Source: Larix kaempferi
Taxonomy: Eukaryota > Streptophyta > Pinopsida > Pinales > Pinaceae
Direction: 5' to 3'
Assembly: GCA_027924585.1 (NCBI GenBank)
Contig: BSBM01000050.1
Coordinates: 4,092,001-4,156,000 of the forward strand
Length of the DNA: 64,000 nucleotides
The position numbers and the translations under genes were made by a program. The notes beneath the pieces are model-generated. The model saw nothing but the letters and a program-made list of their open reading frames with translations. It was not told the origin of the DNA and searched no databases. The stretch's first letter is position 1. Every line of letters begins with the position of its first letter. Positions 33,303 to 45,070 of this stretch are shown piece by piece.

Positions 33303-36300
33303 TCACTTCTTCCTCGAAGTGTCCTCGATCTGAAGAACGCCAAGCCTCTCTCTGAAGTACTCGAACTTCACCCTGGCTAGTGGCTTCGTCAGCACATCTG
33401 CAATCTGCTCGTCCGTCGCAACATACAGGAGCTTCACATCTCCTCTCTGCACCATATCCCTGATATAGTGGTATTTGATCTCTATGTGTTTTGACCTGTC
33501 ATGAAACACCGGGTTCTCGGACAGCTTCACACAACTCTGGTTATCACAGAAGATACCAGTAGCCTCCAACGGAAGATCAAATAACTCAGACAGTAGATTC
33601 CATAGCCATACTGCCTCACAACTAGCTGAACAGGCTGCCACATACTCTGCCTCAGCTGTACTCAGTGCTACGCAGGACTGCTTCCTGCTAAACCAAGAGA
33701 TCACACCTGATCCCATACTGAAGCAACACCCAGATGTGCTCTTCCTATCTGCAGCACTGCCAGCCCAATCTGAATCAACATAACCCTGCAGGTTAAACTT
33801 TTGATTCGCCTCATATCTGAGCCCATAATCCACTGTACCCTTCAGGTACCTCAGAACATGCTTTACAGCAACAAGGTGAACACTCCTCGGATCCGTCAGG
33901 AACTGGCTCAGTGTGTTCATAGCAAAGCAAATGCCTGGTCTCGTGTTCGTCAGGTACATCAAGGACCCAATCATCTGACGATACATAGAAACATCAACTG
34001 GCTCAGATGAAGCATCACAAAGAAGCTTCAGATTCGATGCCATAGGTGTGGCCATGGCCTTGCAATCCATCATCCCAAATCTCTTCAGGATATCTACTGT
34101 GTACTTCCCTTGAACAAGGAAGATCCCACCTGCATTCTGCCACACCTCCATACCTAGGAAATAGTGCATCATTCCCAAATCTTTCATATCGAATTCAGCT
34201 GCAAGCTTCCTCTTGGTATCTGCAATCATTCTGTCATCTCCTGTCACAAATAGGTCATCCACATATAGAAGTAGAATCACAGGATTCCCTTCCTCAACCT
34301 TGTAGTAAAGGTTGGAATCCGCTTTACTCTTGGTAAAGCCCAAACTAGATAGGAAACTGTCCATCCTACCATACCAGGTTCTGGGAGCTTGCTTCAAGCC
34401 ATACAAGGCTTTCTTTAATCTGCATACATAAGATTCCCTGTCATGTATTTCAAAGCCGAGTGGCTGTTCCACATATACTTCCTCTTCTACTACACCGTTC
34501 AGGAAAGCAGTCTTGACATCCATCTGGTGTATCTTCCATTTCATTGCTGCAGCCAGGGCAAGTACTGTTCTGATGGAAGTATATCTGGCTACAGGTGCAA
34601 AGGTTTCTTCATAGTCTATTCCTTCCTTCTGAGAGAAACCACGAGCTACGAATCTTGCTTTATATTTTTCCACACTGCCATCTGCAGCATGCTTGATTTT
34701 GTAGATCCACTTGGAAGTCACAACAGACTTCCCTTTAGGTCTTGGGACAACATCCCAAACATCATTCTTCATAATTGATTGGTATTCCTCAACCATAGCA
34801 TCCTTCCATTCTTTCTTTTCTGCTGCCTCTTCATAACTGGAAGGCTCTTTGTTCATGATGTCACAGAGTAAAGCAACATAACTGGTGTGTGATCTGGTTC
34901 TCTTCTTTGCTCTGTGTTCTTCTTCTGGAATACCAAATCTTTCTGCATCATGAATGAGCTCTCTAGCCCATACAGGTTTCCTCTTGTGAGAGTTATCCTC
35001 ACGGGGTGGATCTACAGGTTCTTGTGGATCTTCAAACTCACGAGCAGTTTCTGGAACTGCATCAGTCATCGTAGTGTCCTGAAATCTTGTTTCCTTAGGT
35101 TCTTCATACACTTCGATAGGTGCCTTTCTTGATTTGATGAATGCTGAATTCTCATCAAATGTTACATCCCTGCTGACATCAATCTTCTTGAACCCTGGAA
35201 AATATATTCTGTAAGCCTTCGAGCTTTCACTATAACCCACAAAGATGCCCTTCTTTCCTGAAGGATCTAGTTTAGTCCTCTTCTCCTTTGGGACATGAGT
35301 GTATACTGGACAACCAAATATTCTGAGATGGCTGACTTCAGGTTTCTTACCAGAAAAGACTTCTTCTGGTGTCTTGTTGTCCAATATCTTGTGGGGTGTT
35401 CTATTCTGTACATATACAGCTGTTCTAGCTGCTTCTGCCCAAAGATGCATAGGAAGATCCTGGTCATGCAACATTGCCCTTGCTGCTTCCATGATAGTTC
35501 TGTTCTTCCTTTCTGCAACTCCATTCTGTTGAGGATTATATGGAGCAGTCAACTCCCTCTTAATCCCTGAGTCACTGCAAAGCTTCTTGAAGTCATTTGA
35601 GGTGAATTCTCCACCATTGTCAGATCTGAATGTTTTGATTTTCTTGTCAGTTTGATTCTCCATCAAGTTTTTGAATTCCTTGAATTTATCAAACACCTCA
35701 TCTTTGCCCTTCAAGAAGTATATCCAAGTCTTCCTAGAGAAGTCATCAATAAATGATACATAGTAAACATACCCACTCAGGGAGCTGGATGACATAGGGC
35801 CACATACATCTGAGTGGATGATTTCTAGAATATCTTTTGCCTTGCTTTCACTGCTTGGGAAAGCCTTCTTAATGTTCTTACCTTTTGCACATCCTTTGCA
35901 AACACCTTCATGTTTGGTCTTGATTTCAGGAAGACCCTCTACAGCCTTGCTTGCAATTGGAAGTGCTCTATAGTGCATGTGAGCAAGTCTTCTATGCCAA
36001 AGTTCACTTGGCTCCATGGATTCATGTACCATGGCATGTTCGGGTTGACCCTTTAATTTGTACAAGCCTCCCTCTTGCTCTCCAATCACTACTGCATCAT
36101 CAATAGTCTTTCCCTTTGGCCACATTAGTACTTGGCCATCAACAAATGCAACCCTCATACCTTTTGCATCTAAAGCAGAGATGGAGAGTAAGTTCTTCTT
36201 GAGTCCAGGTACATAGAGGACTTCCTTCATCTTCAGAGATTTTCCAGAATCTAGGTTGTAAGAGGCTTCACCACTTCCTTTGATTGGGTATTGATAATCA

Positions 36301-37340
36301 TCCCCAAGTTTCACCTTATGGGGTGATTCATGTTCAGAAAGGTTCACAAAAGATTCCTTGAAACCTGTCATATGTTTGGAAGCCCCACTATCGATCAACC
36401 AATCATTACAACCATGGGAGATGGTACCAGTGAGTGCAGAGATCAGAACATACTCTTCTTCACTTGATGAATCATCATCACTACTACTTTCTGCCTTAGC
36501 TTTCTTCTTTGGAGGTTCATCATCTTCAGCAGCATGAGCATGAAACCTTCTTTTGCTGCCCTTCTTCTTCTTACTAGAGTTGTTGTTATTATCCCTTTTG
36601 TTCTTAGGACAATCTGAAGCAAAGTGACCCTTCTCATTGCATGTGAAGCATCTTAGGTCTTTCCTGTTCTTCTTTTGATAGGACCTATTGAGTCGAGAGG
36701 GATCCTTCTTGATTTTGCTTCTTTTGGTGTGAGCTGCAAGAGCTTGATCTTCTCCTCCCATCTTTTCCTCACGAGCTATAAGTCTAGCTTCTTCTTGAGA
36801 GCATTCTTCTCGAAGTCTACTGAAGGAGATCAACTTCTTCCTTGCACAAATTCCTTGAATAAAGGAATCCCATGACCTGGGTAGGCCATTTAGAGTGGTC
36901 ATCACCACTTCACCATTCTCCACCATTTCATCTACTGCTTCTAATTGTTCCTTGATCTGAGAGACCCTTGAAAAGTAGGATTGAATGGTTTCTCCATTCT
37001 GAAACTTCACTGCTTTCAATTGGTTCCGCAGGGTCATCTTCCGATTTATGTTCTTTCCTTCAAATAGCTTGGTCAAAGATTCAAACATCTCTTTGGGTGT
37101 CTTGAGAGAAGACACATGGGGTATGAGATGGTCTTTGATAGAATCAGCAATGATTCTCTTTGCCTTGACCAAGTTCTTCTTGTGCAATACCTTGGCCTCT
37201 TCATCCTCTGGGATAGGGATGTCTTCTTTCACATATGAGTCCAACTCATTCTCTTCCAGGATTAGCCCAATCCTATACTTCCAGGCTCGGAAGTTATCAG
37301 CCCCTTCAAGCTTATCCTCAAGCTTGGTGTGAAGAGACAT
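33303..37340 (-). CDS. Copia gag-pol polyprotein, 1,345 residues, intact
   Basis: The start is taken at ATG 37338-37340 ([20 protein letters not shown]); the frame is open a further 16 codons but begins with no ATG there. Residues numbered from that Met: gag with zinc knuckle [14 protein letters not shown] (about 231); protease [11 protein letters not shown] (about 317); integrase with an HHCC zinc domain ([11 protein letters not shown]...CKGCAKGK, about 450-490) and catalytic HSDVCG (510), FRSDNGGEF (574) and GVAERKN (610), with 35 residues between the last two; RT with [10 protein letters not shown] and LLLYVDDLF (1026); RNase H with YVDSDWAGS (1189) and [11 protein letters not shown]. All catalytic residues are visible. 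Length and order are those of full Ty1/copia elements. Expression and activity are not shown by sequence. Confidence 0.96.
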   Translation of the reverse strand: MSLHTKLEDKLEGADNFRAWKYRIGLILEENELDSYVKEDIPIPEDEEAKVLHKKNLVKAKRIIADSIKDHLIPHVSSLKTPKEMFESLTKLFEGKNINRKMTLRNQLKAVKFQNGETIQSYFSRVSQIKEQLEAVDEMVENGEVVMTTLNGLPRSWDSFIQGICARKKLISFSRLREECSQEEARLIAREEKMGGEDQALAAHTKRSKIKKDPSRLNRSYQKKNRKDLRCFTCNEKGHFASDCPKNKRDNNNNSSKKKKGSKRRFHAHAAEDDEPPKKKAKAESSSDDDSSSEEEYVLISALTGTISHGCNDWLIDSGASKHMTGFKESFVNLSEHESPHKVKLGDDYQYPIKGSGEASYNLDSGKSLKMKEVLYVPGLKKNLLSISALDAKGMRVAFVDGQVLMWPKGKTIDDAVVIGEQEGGLYKLKGQPEHAMVHESMEPSELWHRRLAHMHYRALPIASKAVEGLPEIKTKHEGVCKGCAKGKNIKKAFPSSESKAKDILEIIHSDVCGPMSSSSLSGYVYYVSFIDDFSRKTWIYFLKGKDEVFDKFKEFKNLMENQTDKKIKTFRSDNGGEFTSNDFKKLCSDSGIKRELTAPYNPQQNGVAERKNRTIMEAARAMLHDQDLPMHLWAEAARTAVYVQNRTPHKILDNKTPEEVFSGKKPEVSHLRIFGCPVYTHVPKEKRTKLDPSGKKGIFVGYSESSKAYRIYFPGFKKIDVSRDVTFDENSAFIKSRKAPIEVYEEPKETRFQDTTMTDAVPETAREFEDPQEPVDPPREDNSHKRKPVWARELIHDAERFGIPEEEHRAKKRTRSHTSYVALLCDIMNKEPSSYEEAAEKKEWKDAMVEEYQSIMKNDVWDVVPRPKGKSVVTSKWIYKIKHAADGSVEKYKARFVARGFSQKEGIDYEETFAPVARYTSIRTVLALAAAMKWKIHQMDVKTAFLNGVVEEEVYVEQPLGFEIHDRESYVCRLKKALYGLKQAPRTWYGRMDSFLSSLGFTKSKADSNLYYKVEEGNPVILLLYVDDLFVTGDDRMIADTKRKLAAEFDMKDLGMMHYFLGMEVWQNAGGIFLVQGKYTVDILKRFGMMDCKAMATPMASNLKLLCDASSEPVDVSMYRQMIGSLMYLTNTRPGICFAMNTLSQFLTDPRSVHLVAVKHVLRYLKGTVDYGLRYEANQKFNLQGYVDSDWAGSAADRKSTSGCCFSMGSGVISWFSRKQSCVALSTAEAEYVAACSASCEAVWLWNLLSELFDLPLEATGIFCDNQSCVKLSENPVFHDRSKHIEIKYHYIRDMVQRGDVKLLYVATDEQIADVLTKPLARVKFEYFRERLGVLQIEDTSRKK

Positions 37341-37902
37341 CTTTAAGAGTACTTCAAATGGAAATAGAAAAGATTTAGAACTTACCACTTGAAGTGCTGA
37401 AAACTGGATCTGGTCCCGGATTAGGGTTTGTCAGAGAAACCCTAAAAATTCAAAATGTGAATTTCAAAATTCCGAAAGGATAGAAAGATGCGCCTTGGAG
37501 AGCTGATCAGCCTAGTACATTCAGAATTTGAGATCAGCAAAGTCTTGTCCTTCAAAATTGCCTTTTTTTCCTCTCGGGTTCACTAGGGAGAGCCCTGAAT
37601 TAGGGTTTGAGTTTCCCGGAGATCTACCCAGCCAAAAATCTTGATCCAAAGCTCAAACCTTCGATTTTTGCAAGGAGCTTCCAGCTGTACCTTCAGTTTC
37701 CAGAAATGCCTATTTTTGTGGAAACCCTAATTTTTAGGGCCAAAACTGAAAATGCTCGGAACTGAAATCTGATTGGACAGAAAGATGCGCCTTGATGAGT
37801 AGATCCAATCTACTATACTGAATTTCAAAAATCTGTGGAGAGAAACCCAATAAACAAGCAATACAAGCTTCCGTCACTGCAAAATGTCTTCTTCTCAGTT
37901 AA
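37341..37902 (-). other. 5' leader of the copia element
   Basis: No frame. It has an imperfect direct repeat about 297 bp apart (AAAGATGCGCCTTG at 37487 and 37784), each followed by a similar AGTA-rich tract. This is the region where RNA packaging and dimer signals would be expected. Confidence 0.6.
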
Positions 37903-37914
37903 GCTCTGATACCA
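37903..37914 (-). promoter_or_regulatory. tRNA-iMet primer-binding site of the copia element
   Basis: Perfect TGGTATCAGAGC on the minus strand, immediately adjoining the 5' LTR. Confidence 0.95.
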
Positions 37915-38523
37915 TGTTAAATTTTCAGTATTAAATCACAATACTATAGGATCTTTGCTGAGAGAATAACATCTACAGTATATCAATGCATGACAATCAT
38001 AATATGACAAGCATCACAAGCATCACAAGAATCAAAAGCATAGAGACAAGAGACACAGAGTTTCCGTGGGGAAAACCCTAAGGTGAAAAACCCCACAAAC
38101 TTCCTCAGAGATAGAGAGAGCAATGGCTCAACCAAAATACAACCAAATAATACAAAGATAGTCTCCTAGCAGATGATCCTCCTCCTCCTCACTAGTGCGC
38201 CACTTTCCAGAGAGAGAGATAGATACTTTTCCGAGTGAGTAAAATAGAGATCTCCTATCTCTATTTATACTCACCTTTTTGCCCAGTGACCTACTGGGGC
38301 CGACTTGTCTACTTTAGTACATCCACATTATATTATATATTAATTAGGGCCGACCCCATAAGGTGGTCTAATAACCCATCGGCAAGTACACACACTTGCG
38401 ACACTTGTCAATCCACATGACGACACTTCCTTATAGAGGAATAACACATCTCTTATAAGGGTACAATAAATATACATATAATATACTGATGAAATACATT
38501 CCGAAGTTACATATACATCAACA
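37915..38523 (-). repeat. 5' LTR of the copia element
   Basis: A 609-bp LTR, nearly identical to 31182-31790; the ATTGG flank follows. Confidence 0.96.
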
Positions 38524-38640
38524 ATTGGGTCCCTTGAAAAAAGACTGGCGCAGTTAATTCAATTGGAGGAAGACCTCTTTGTCATGGGTTTTCATTAGCA
38601 GGTACAGAAATACCTAGAAAAGGAGTGGCATGATTGCCAC
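38524..38640 (+). pseudogene. Ogre/Tat integrase C-terminal segment, first part
   Basis: The host frame resumes after the copia element with SLEKRLAQLIQLEEDLFVMG, then a stop where the family has Gln, then QVQKYLEKEWHD. This is the linker before the DNA-binding C-terminal domain. The next insertion cuts it at WHD. Confidence 0.85.
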
Positions 38641-40727
38641 TGTGAGCACTCAGATTTTCCTTGGGTTGTGTCAAGGAAACCCAGAGGTAAAAAAAAAACC
38701 ACTTTAGACTCTATTTCTGACCTAATACAATCATAGATGGATCTCTCACTATTTACAAAGCCTTCTTACTCAAGATGTTCAATCGAAACACTCAGAAGGT
38801 CAGATTTTGGTGGGACAATTTTTTTTTTAAAGTTTTGGTGGGAAAAACATTAGAGAAACCATTGGGAAATGGAGTCAATAATCAGATCTGAGTTAGTTTT
38901 CAAGAGGTAGGGGTTTGAAAGGATCATGGATAGAGGCAAGGTAGACACCATTTATTCAGTATTGAGGCTTTTTCAAGTTGATTAGAAGACAAGGAAGACA
39001 ACCCATCAAACAGAGCATCTAGATTGGGTGAGTTCTGTAGGACTTTAAAAGAAAATGTTTTTTAAAATGTTTGAACAATGAACCTAGAGCATGCAAGATG
39101 AATTCTAGTCTGTAAAACTACTGTTCAAACATGAAAATAAACACAAAATGGAGCGTTAAACTGGAAAAAAAATCACATGGAAGATCACTTACTGAAAAAA
39201 ATGGTGGCACAAGAATCTCTATCATAGAAAAGTTCAACATTCCTCCTCTGCCACTTTATTCATCTATTGAAAATGAATCCATTACAGCAAAAGAGCCTCT
39301 CTTCTCTTGAGAATCCCCCCTTTTTTCTCTATTACTTATGAATATATAGGAGAATATAACCTCAGTTGTTCAACTCGAATTATTCTAACCTAGCCTCCAA
39401 AACATAAATTTGTTACAAAAGAGATGACACCTATATAGACGGGTTTACCAACTTTAAGAATGGTTACCACGGAAATGACAAATGGCCCATCATCTAGTTT
39501 ATAGGACTCATAATCAACTAGGTTACTGGTTTAAAGTCCTCTTTCGAATATTTGGAGTAGGTGGAAAAATGTCTTGAATTGATGAGTTATTGAAGGGATT
39601 TGGAACAACCTTTAGCCAGCTGTCATCTTCAACCTGAAACATTGAAACAACCCTAACAACTAACTTTTTATGCCGCCACCTGTAGATGTCCTGCCCTTTT
39701 AAGAAGCAGACTACTGAAAAATAGGCTTCAAAGCCCCACCTGCACCTCCCAAATGGTGACAGCTGTGTAAATTCTAAGAGAGGTTTTTGTAATTCCATCT
39801 GTCTCGGTCAAAACCCATGCCTTCATTTTGCTAGATTCCCCTTCATCTCCTCAGAATGTGCATTTGAATTTGATGACTCAGATACGATTTTGAAATTATG
39901 GAAAATTACCCTGTAAAGATCCTTTCAATTCTCCCAAACCATAATACCTGTGTAAAAAATGAGAGAGGCTATTTAATATTGTCCCGTGCTAAAGAAAAAC
40001 ATCCCTCGTTTTCTCAAAATTCATATTCATTTGGCAGAAACAATTCTTTGAAGTTAATGACTAAAACAGTCATTTCCAGAAAAAAAAAAAATTATTTACC
40101 CACGAGCATGTAAATTTCATTGAATTTTTAAAGTTATTTTGTCCTTGCATGTTCAATTAGCGAAATGAATATCCACTGTAGATTCCTTTCTCCATCCGAT
40201 CTGGACCGTTGAGATAAGTGGAGCCTACCCGATTTCACTGATTTGGAAATTTTCTTTGTCCTTGCATGTTCAATACACGAAATGACTAATGACCATAGAT
40301 TGCTTTCCTCTCCATATCTGACGGTTGATTTTATCCGGAAGTTAACACCACTACACCTATATAAAAAATCATTAAGACCGAGCATCTTACCTTTGCGAAA
40401 TCACTTGCAACCGTTGATCTGTTTGGCAAGATGACGGATGCTGGGCACACACTTGAATGTTGGGTTGTAGGTCGTTGCTAACCTGTGGTCTCATGTGGTT
40501 GCAAGTGCGTGGAGCTTGGCCTCACTTTGAAGTTGAGTGCAGGTACTTGGCTCATGTTCTCTCATCCAGTGTTGAGCATCAATATGATATTTGACTCGAC
40601 TTGTGTGATGTGGCTACAGGTCGCGGGGAGATGGAGCTAAGCCTTCGGGATGATCTCTTTGCCTTTTTCAATAAATCAAATATTTATCCATATTTGCAAT
40701 TATTGCCAAAATTATACTATGCTAACA
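38641..40727. mobile_element. LTR-like insertion (2,087 bp) in the Ogre/Tat integrase
   Basis: Ends are TGTGAG...GCTAACA. The flanks GCCAC (38636-38640) and CCCAC (40728-40732) agree at four of five bases. It splits WHD from ITKKHF of the host protein. A TATATAAAAA box at about 40357 suggests LTR promoter function on the plus strand. An internal duplication places TTGTCCTTGCATGTTCAAT at 40139 and 40256. No primer site, purine tract or coding region is seen, so a solo LTR or small non-autonomous element is most likely. Confidence 0.6.
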
Positions 40728-40960
40728 CCCACATCACTAAGAAACATTTCTAGCGAGGAGACTTAGTTCTTCTTTGTGACAACAAATTCTTCAAACATCC
40801 TGGTAAGTTACAAATGCATTCGCTAGGGCCATATGTTATAAAATTTGTTACAGACAGTGCCACAGTACAATTACAAACACTAGATGGTCAAATCCTTCGA
40901 GGATTGGTGAATGGGAGATGGATAAATCCCTATAGGGATAGTTGTGGTGTGTCGAAGTGA
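40728..40960 (+). pseudogene. Ogre/Tat integrase C-terminal GPY/F domain
   Basis: Reads HITKKHF, a stop, then RGDLVLLCDNKFFKHPGKLQ, MHSLGPYVIKFVTDSATVQL and LRGLVNGRWINPYRDS. GPY and the surrounding wording are the standard C-terminal DNA-binding domain of Ty3/gypsy integrase. It completes the polyprotein that began at gag. Confidence 0.88.
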
Positions 40961-41714
40961 AAAGAAAAATTTGGAAACCCCAATTTTTAATTTTGTCGAA
41001 GCTGTTCTGTCATAGATTAGTTGTGTTGATGTACAGTTGTGTCGGAGATTTATGCAAACCTCAAGTTAATGTTATGTTGTAGATGCTCCATCGAGGGTTT
41101 CCCTGTCAAATTCTGAGGGTTTCCTTGTCAAATTCTAATCTCTTTCAATTGGAAACCCAAAATTCCCAGTCTATCGAAGTCTTTTTCCATGTCGAAGTTG
41201 GAGGTGTGACGAAGTTAGTCTATCGAAGTATTATTTCTGTCACCTAGAAACCCCAACATGCTAGACCCGTCAAAGTTATATATTTTGATGAGTGAGTTGT
41301 TTGTCATAGTTCTATTTGTCAAATTTCCAGAGTGACCTTACATGTCGAAGATGTAGTTGGAAAACATTTATTGCTTCTTTTATGACACGTTCCGTGGCGA
41401 TGCTAGTGAGATTTTTGAATTAAATGATGAAATGATTGCCATGTGTGAAGAGATCCGCCACTGCCACTTTCATCATTGTATGATCTAACATAAATAATTG
41501 ATCTCAGGAATGACGGACGGATCACACGTGGGGATAAATTTAAAATCCCGCTTCTACCTTGTTCATTCTTCATTGTGAATTTGAGCTATTACAGTCGTGA
41601 CTGAGAATCTAGAGTTGAATTATGTGCTGAGAGATTGTGAAGTTTTGTGATATCAAAATGCAGGTTTAATTGTCTGTTGGAAGTGAGTATTAGGGATCTG
41701 TCAAAGAAGTCCAA
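40961..41714 (+). other. Spacer between Ogre/Tat pol and ORF-X, rich in TCGAAG words
   Basis: About 750 bp without a frame. TCGAAG occurs about six times between 40951 and 41352, together with near matches such as GACGAAG. A start for a separate ORF-X transcript could lie here, but no clear promoter was seen. Confidence 0.5.
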
Positions 41715-42083
41715 ATGCCAGGCTCCATTTTTGTGAATCCGGAACAGCGTGAGGTGCTTTCTTCACAGGTGCATGTAAATGTGCCTCGAAAGACAAGGAA
41801 ATCCAACTGACCAAACCCTGAACCATGAATGAAGGCACGCCATGATGTGGTAACATATGCAGTGGGATCTGCGACGTTCTATCCAGAGTATGTTCTGCCC
41901 CATAATTCCAAAGAAAAATTGGTGAGGCTGCAAAATAATGCACGGTACCAAATTGATACTATTCCAGTGCAGAAGGGGGTTATCATGCAAGGAGACATCT
42001 TGAGGAACATTCAGAAGTTATCTTACGTTGATCATGACACCAGTAAGTTCACAGAATTCAACTATACCAATTACATGAAGCCC
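41715..42083 (+). pseudogene. ORF-X of the Ogre/Tat element, N-terminal part
   Basis: A frame (positions divisible by three) starts at ATG 41715 (MPGSIFVNPEQREVLSSQ). After two stops it reads YPEYVLPHNSKEKLVRLQNN, DTIPVQKGVIMQGDILRNIQ and FTEFNYTNYMKP, where G3 interrupts it. It continues in the same frame at 46512 because the insertion plus its duplication is 4,428 bp, a multiple of three. It is not homologous to any standard gag or pol domain that I recognise. Confidence 0.7.
42079..42083. repeat. Target-site duplication AGCCC, left copy
   Basis: Identical to 46507-46511. Confidence 0.95.
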
Positions 42084-42517
42084 TGTGATGAACCTGCAAT
42101 GATTAATTAATGCAAATACACGAGATATCATAAATAATAGAACTCAGAATCACTTTTATATTGATGACAGGCCACTTCGAGGGGGAAAACTCCTTTGAGC
42201 AAGCTCAATACAATTAAATTCATGGTGCCTTCATAGGCCTCAACACACACTTATATACTAAGTCTAGGCACCAATACCATGGGTTAATACTATGTGTCAA
42301 TACAAACCATGGGCTAAGTCTAGGCGCCAATACTATGAGTCAAAATCATGGGACATATAATACTATGGGACGACTTACAAAGCATATGCGTCCAATACTA
42401 TGGGTCAATACTATGGGCTAGTATAAACTATGGATCAATAAATACTACGGGACGAATTACAAAGCATATGCATCCAACAACAATATACTAACAAAGTAAA
42501 GACATGGGTTCCTAACA
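42084..42517 (-). repeat. 3' LTR of G3
   Basis: The 61 extra bases relative to G2 come from more copies of short internal repeats (ACTATGGGTCAATACTATGGG). Confidence 0.95.
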
Positions 42518-42531
42518 TCCCCTCTCCCTTA
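42518..42531 (-). promoter_or_regulatory. Polypurine tract of G3
   Basis: Reads TAAGGGAGAGGGGA on the minus strand, as in G2. Confidence 0.9.
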
Positions 42532-42666
42532 GAAAGAGCTTTGTCCTCAAAGATTTAGATGTGGAAATTGATCCAGAATCTGAAGGAGTGGGTCCCCTGT
42601 AGCATCCTTAGGTTGCATTCCGAGCCACTGGCACCTTTGGAGTTTCAGGGAGGATTGCATGGAAGG

Positions 42667-43413
42667 CTATAGACGAAGAAGATCCATATCAGCGATGTGA
42701 AAAGTGCGCTCAGAACGGTGCTGATCGGCTTGTTGTTTCAGTCGAATTCTTGCCATGTGAAAACTATTTTGCAGAATGAGAAGAAGCTGATCACTGTTTC
42801 GAAGAATTGAGTCAATTTCCTGAACTGGGGAGCTGCTGAAGGTGTATGGAAGAAGAACTGGTGGTGCATGTACAAATATTGCTTCATATGGTGTCCTTTG
42901 AGATGTGGTACTATACCACTGGAGCACTTCTAGGAAATCCATAGAAATAGTTGTCCAAATCTATGGAGGGATGGGTAAGGGTTCGAGCAATCCTGAAAGG
43001 AGGGTCGTTTCACCCTTGTTGACCTGGAAAATATCACAGTCAACCACCATCCGTTGAATTTTCCTTTTGAGTCCCTGCCAAAAGAAGTTACATTGTTCCT
43101 GGTCATACGTTTTGAGGAACCTAGAGTGCCCTACTGATGAAGAACCATGGAGTTCATAGAAGAGATAGCCCTGTTGAACAGATTGCAACCAATTTGGAAC
43201 AAGCAGAGAAATAGCTGTAAGAGAAACGGGGTGATCAAATGTGCAAGGAGGAGCATCTTCCACCATATTGTCCTTACCCTTTTGGTAAGTGGTCGCATAG
43301 TCATAACCCATGAGTTGGATAACCCATTTCAAGTGTGTTGGGGAGGAGACCCGTTGTTCCAGGAAAGTTTCCAGACTCTGGAGATCAGTCTTGATGCAGA
43401 AATAATTCCCCAA
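42667..43413 (-). pseudogene. G3 RNase H tail and integrase remnants
   Basis: Two open parts are separated by a stop. The first (42961-43413) has YFCIKTDLQSLETFLEQRVS, LMGYDYATTYQKGKDNMVED and the zinc-domain histidine side. The second (42667-42942) has MDFLEVLQWYSTTSQRTPYE: SMDF is the first Asp, and it is followed at once by the segment after the catalytic Glu. The core is therefore missing, and more is lost than in G2. Confidence 0.82.
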
Positions 43414-43425
43414 TAGGGATGGCTG

Positions 43426-44046
43426 TCACTTCTGGACTGTATGCAAAATAGTCATAATTTCCTGCTGAGAGGTAGATGCGGCTAAATTCTTACCGGAAAG
43501 GTCTCTTGAAAGCAACAAGCTCATTGGTTCAGCAAAGACACCTGCATATCTATCCAAGGAAGTAGTGGAGACTGTTGATGGGTGCATCTGAATGGAATGG
43601 AGCTGAGCGATGACACCATGTGAATTCTTCTTAAGTATTTTTTCTAGGAGATGTGAACTGATGATGCAGAGAGACCCTGGTTGTAAGCCCATAAATTTTT
43701 GTTGTGCCCCATTAACTGAAAACTGCATCCAAAGTTCAACAAAATCCCATAAGATGGGGCCAAGTGTGCGTAACCATTGAACGCCCAAAACCACATCACA
43801 TCCGCCTAAGGACAAGGCAAACATGTGAGAGTGCAGGTTATAATCTTCCATAGAGATACGCACATTGTGACACTTCCCCTTGCAAGGTAAGGTGCCCCCA
43901 TTGGTAACCATGACTTCAAAGTTGGAGCAAGGATGGACAAAACAATCAGCCTGTTTGGCAATTCGAGGATCAATGAAGTTATGACCGCTACCAGAATCAA
44001 TGAGTATGGTGAGAGGGAGCTTCTTGAAGTATCCCCTAACTCGCAT
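43426..44046 (-). pseudogene. G3 protease joined to RNase H; RT core missing
   Basis: Reads TILIDSGSGHNFIDPRIAKQ (protease, D-S-G intact), GGCDVVLGVQWLRTLGPILW, then LDRYAGVFAEPMSLLLSRDL and directly SGKNLAASTSQQEIMTILHT. This is the same junction as in G2 (PPSRDL/PGKNLATSTS). A stop ends it before WQPSLLGNYFCIK, the continuation. The frame is open for 206 residues, so the deletion is in frame. Confidence 0.88.
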
Positions 44047-44103
44047 TGTTTGTGGGGTGGTGACGCCGGTTACAACATGGAGAGAGATCTCAGGTGGGTC
44101 GTC

Positions 44104-44478
44104 CTAAGATGGGGTGTCAACAGGCGGGTGTTGAATGTTGACCTGATCATCTACTGTATCTAGAGCTTCTTCATCAAGTTTTGAGGCAGGCGGAGAATCC
44201 ACATCCAAGAGATAGAGATTTTTTTGAACACATCTATGTCCCCGAGTGAATTTCTCATCACAATTATAACAAATCCCTTTTTCTCGGCGTTCCTGCATCT
44301 CTGTTTCAGACAAATGCTTGATAGGAGCTGGTCGAGGAACGGGCGTGATGGGAGGTCGTTGGGAACCCATATTTCTGAAGGGAACAAAGGTGGGTTTGGA
44401 GCATTGTTGAGCTGCGATCTTGTCCTTGACCAACTTATCCAACCCTAGGATTTCCATCATTGTGTTGGGACAAAACAT
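44104..44478 (-). pseudogene. G3 gag C-terminus with zinc motif
   Basis: Reads MFCPNTMMEILGLDKLVKDK, then CYNCDEKFTRGHRC (C-x2-C-x7-H-x-C), then an acidic linker towards protease. The stop at 44104 separates it from the protease frame. Confidence 0.85.
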
Positions 44479-44484
44479 TTTGAC

Positions 44485-45070
44485 CTATGAGCAGATTTCA
44501 TCCTTGAGACCACTGATAAAACAACTCCTGTAGAATTCATTGGACAATCCTTCTGTGTGATTGGCTAGTTTCTCAAATTTTGTCTCATACTCTCTCACTG
44601 TGCCAGTTTGGTGAAGTTTAGTGAAGTTTAGTGAGTGCTCCTGTGAAGTCGTCAAAAGAACTAGGACCAAATCATGACAAAACGAGTTGGCAAAAATCTG
44701 TCCAGTTTGGCTTGGGATGAGCTTTGATGTACCAATGGTACCATTGCAGGGCTTCCTGTTCCAAATGAAAGGATGCAAGTGGAACTTTCTGAATATCAAA
44801 AGTATTATGCAGACTGAAATATTGTTCTGCTTGGTATATCCATCCAGTCGGATCAGTACCATTGAAGCGAGGAAAATCAAGCTTTAGCCCATGAAAATTG
44901 TTGGAAGAAGAGAACCCGGTGGCTGCAAAAGACTCTGGCTGTCAGTTATTGTTCATGGCTGAATGCTGAAGATGGAGGCTGAGAAATTTTTCATCCAGAT
45001 CTTGGAGTTTGGTTTGGATGGCTGTAAGTGCTTCCTCCATGGTGTTTGCTCTTGTGCGAGTGACAACCAT
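44485..45070 (-). pseudogene. G3 gag, capsid-like part
   Basis: Starts at ATG 45068-45070 with an arm rich in Gln and Leu (EEALTAIQTKLQDLDEKF), then FPRFNGTDPTGWIYQAEQYF and VPLASFHLEQEALQWYHWYI. Stops fall in the arm (a Gln position) and in the core. A short in-frame duplication (GTGAAGTTTA twice) lies near 44615-44640. Confidence 0.82.

Larger units (their letters stand above)
31182..38523 (-). mobile_element. Young, apparently intact Ty1/copia element (7,342 bp)
   Basis: LTRs at 31182-31790 and 37915-38523 are each 609 bp and by eye differ at two sites only. Both flanks are ATTGG. The initiator-Met primer site, a purine tract and one uninterrupted gag-pol frame are all present. It inserted in the integrase of the Ogre/Tat element, and the host frame resumes right after it. 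Of the elements here it is the best candidate for an active autonomous copy. Confidence 0.96.

Noticed and set aside
33801-37332. Several plus-strand open frames within the copia pol region
   Set aside because: They are antisense shadows of the 1,345-residue polyprotein.
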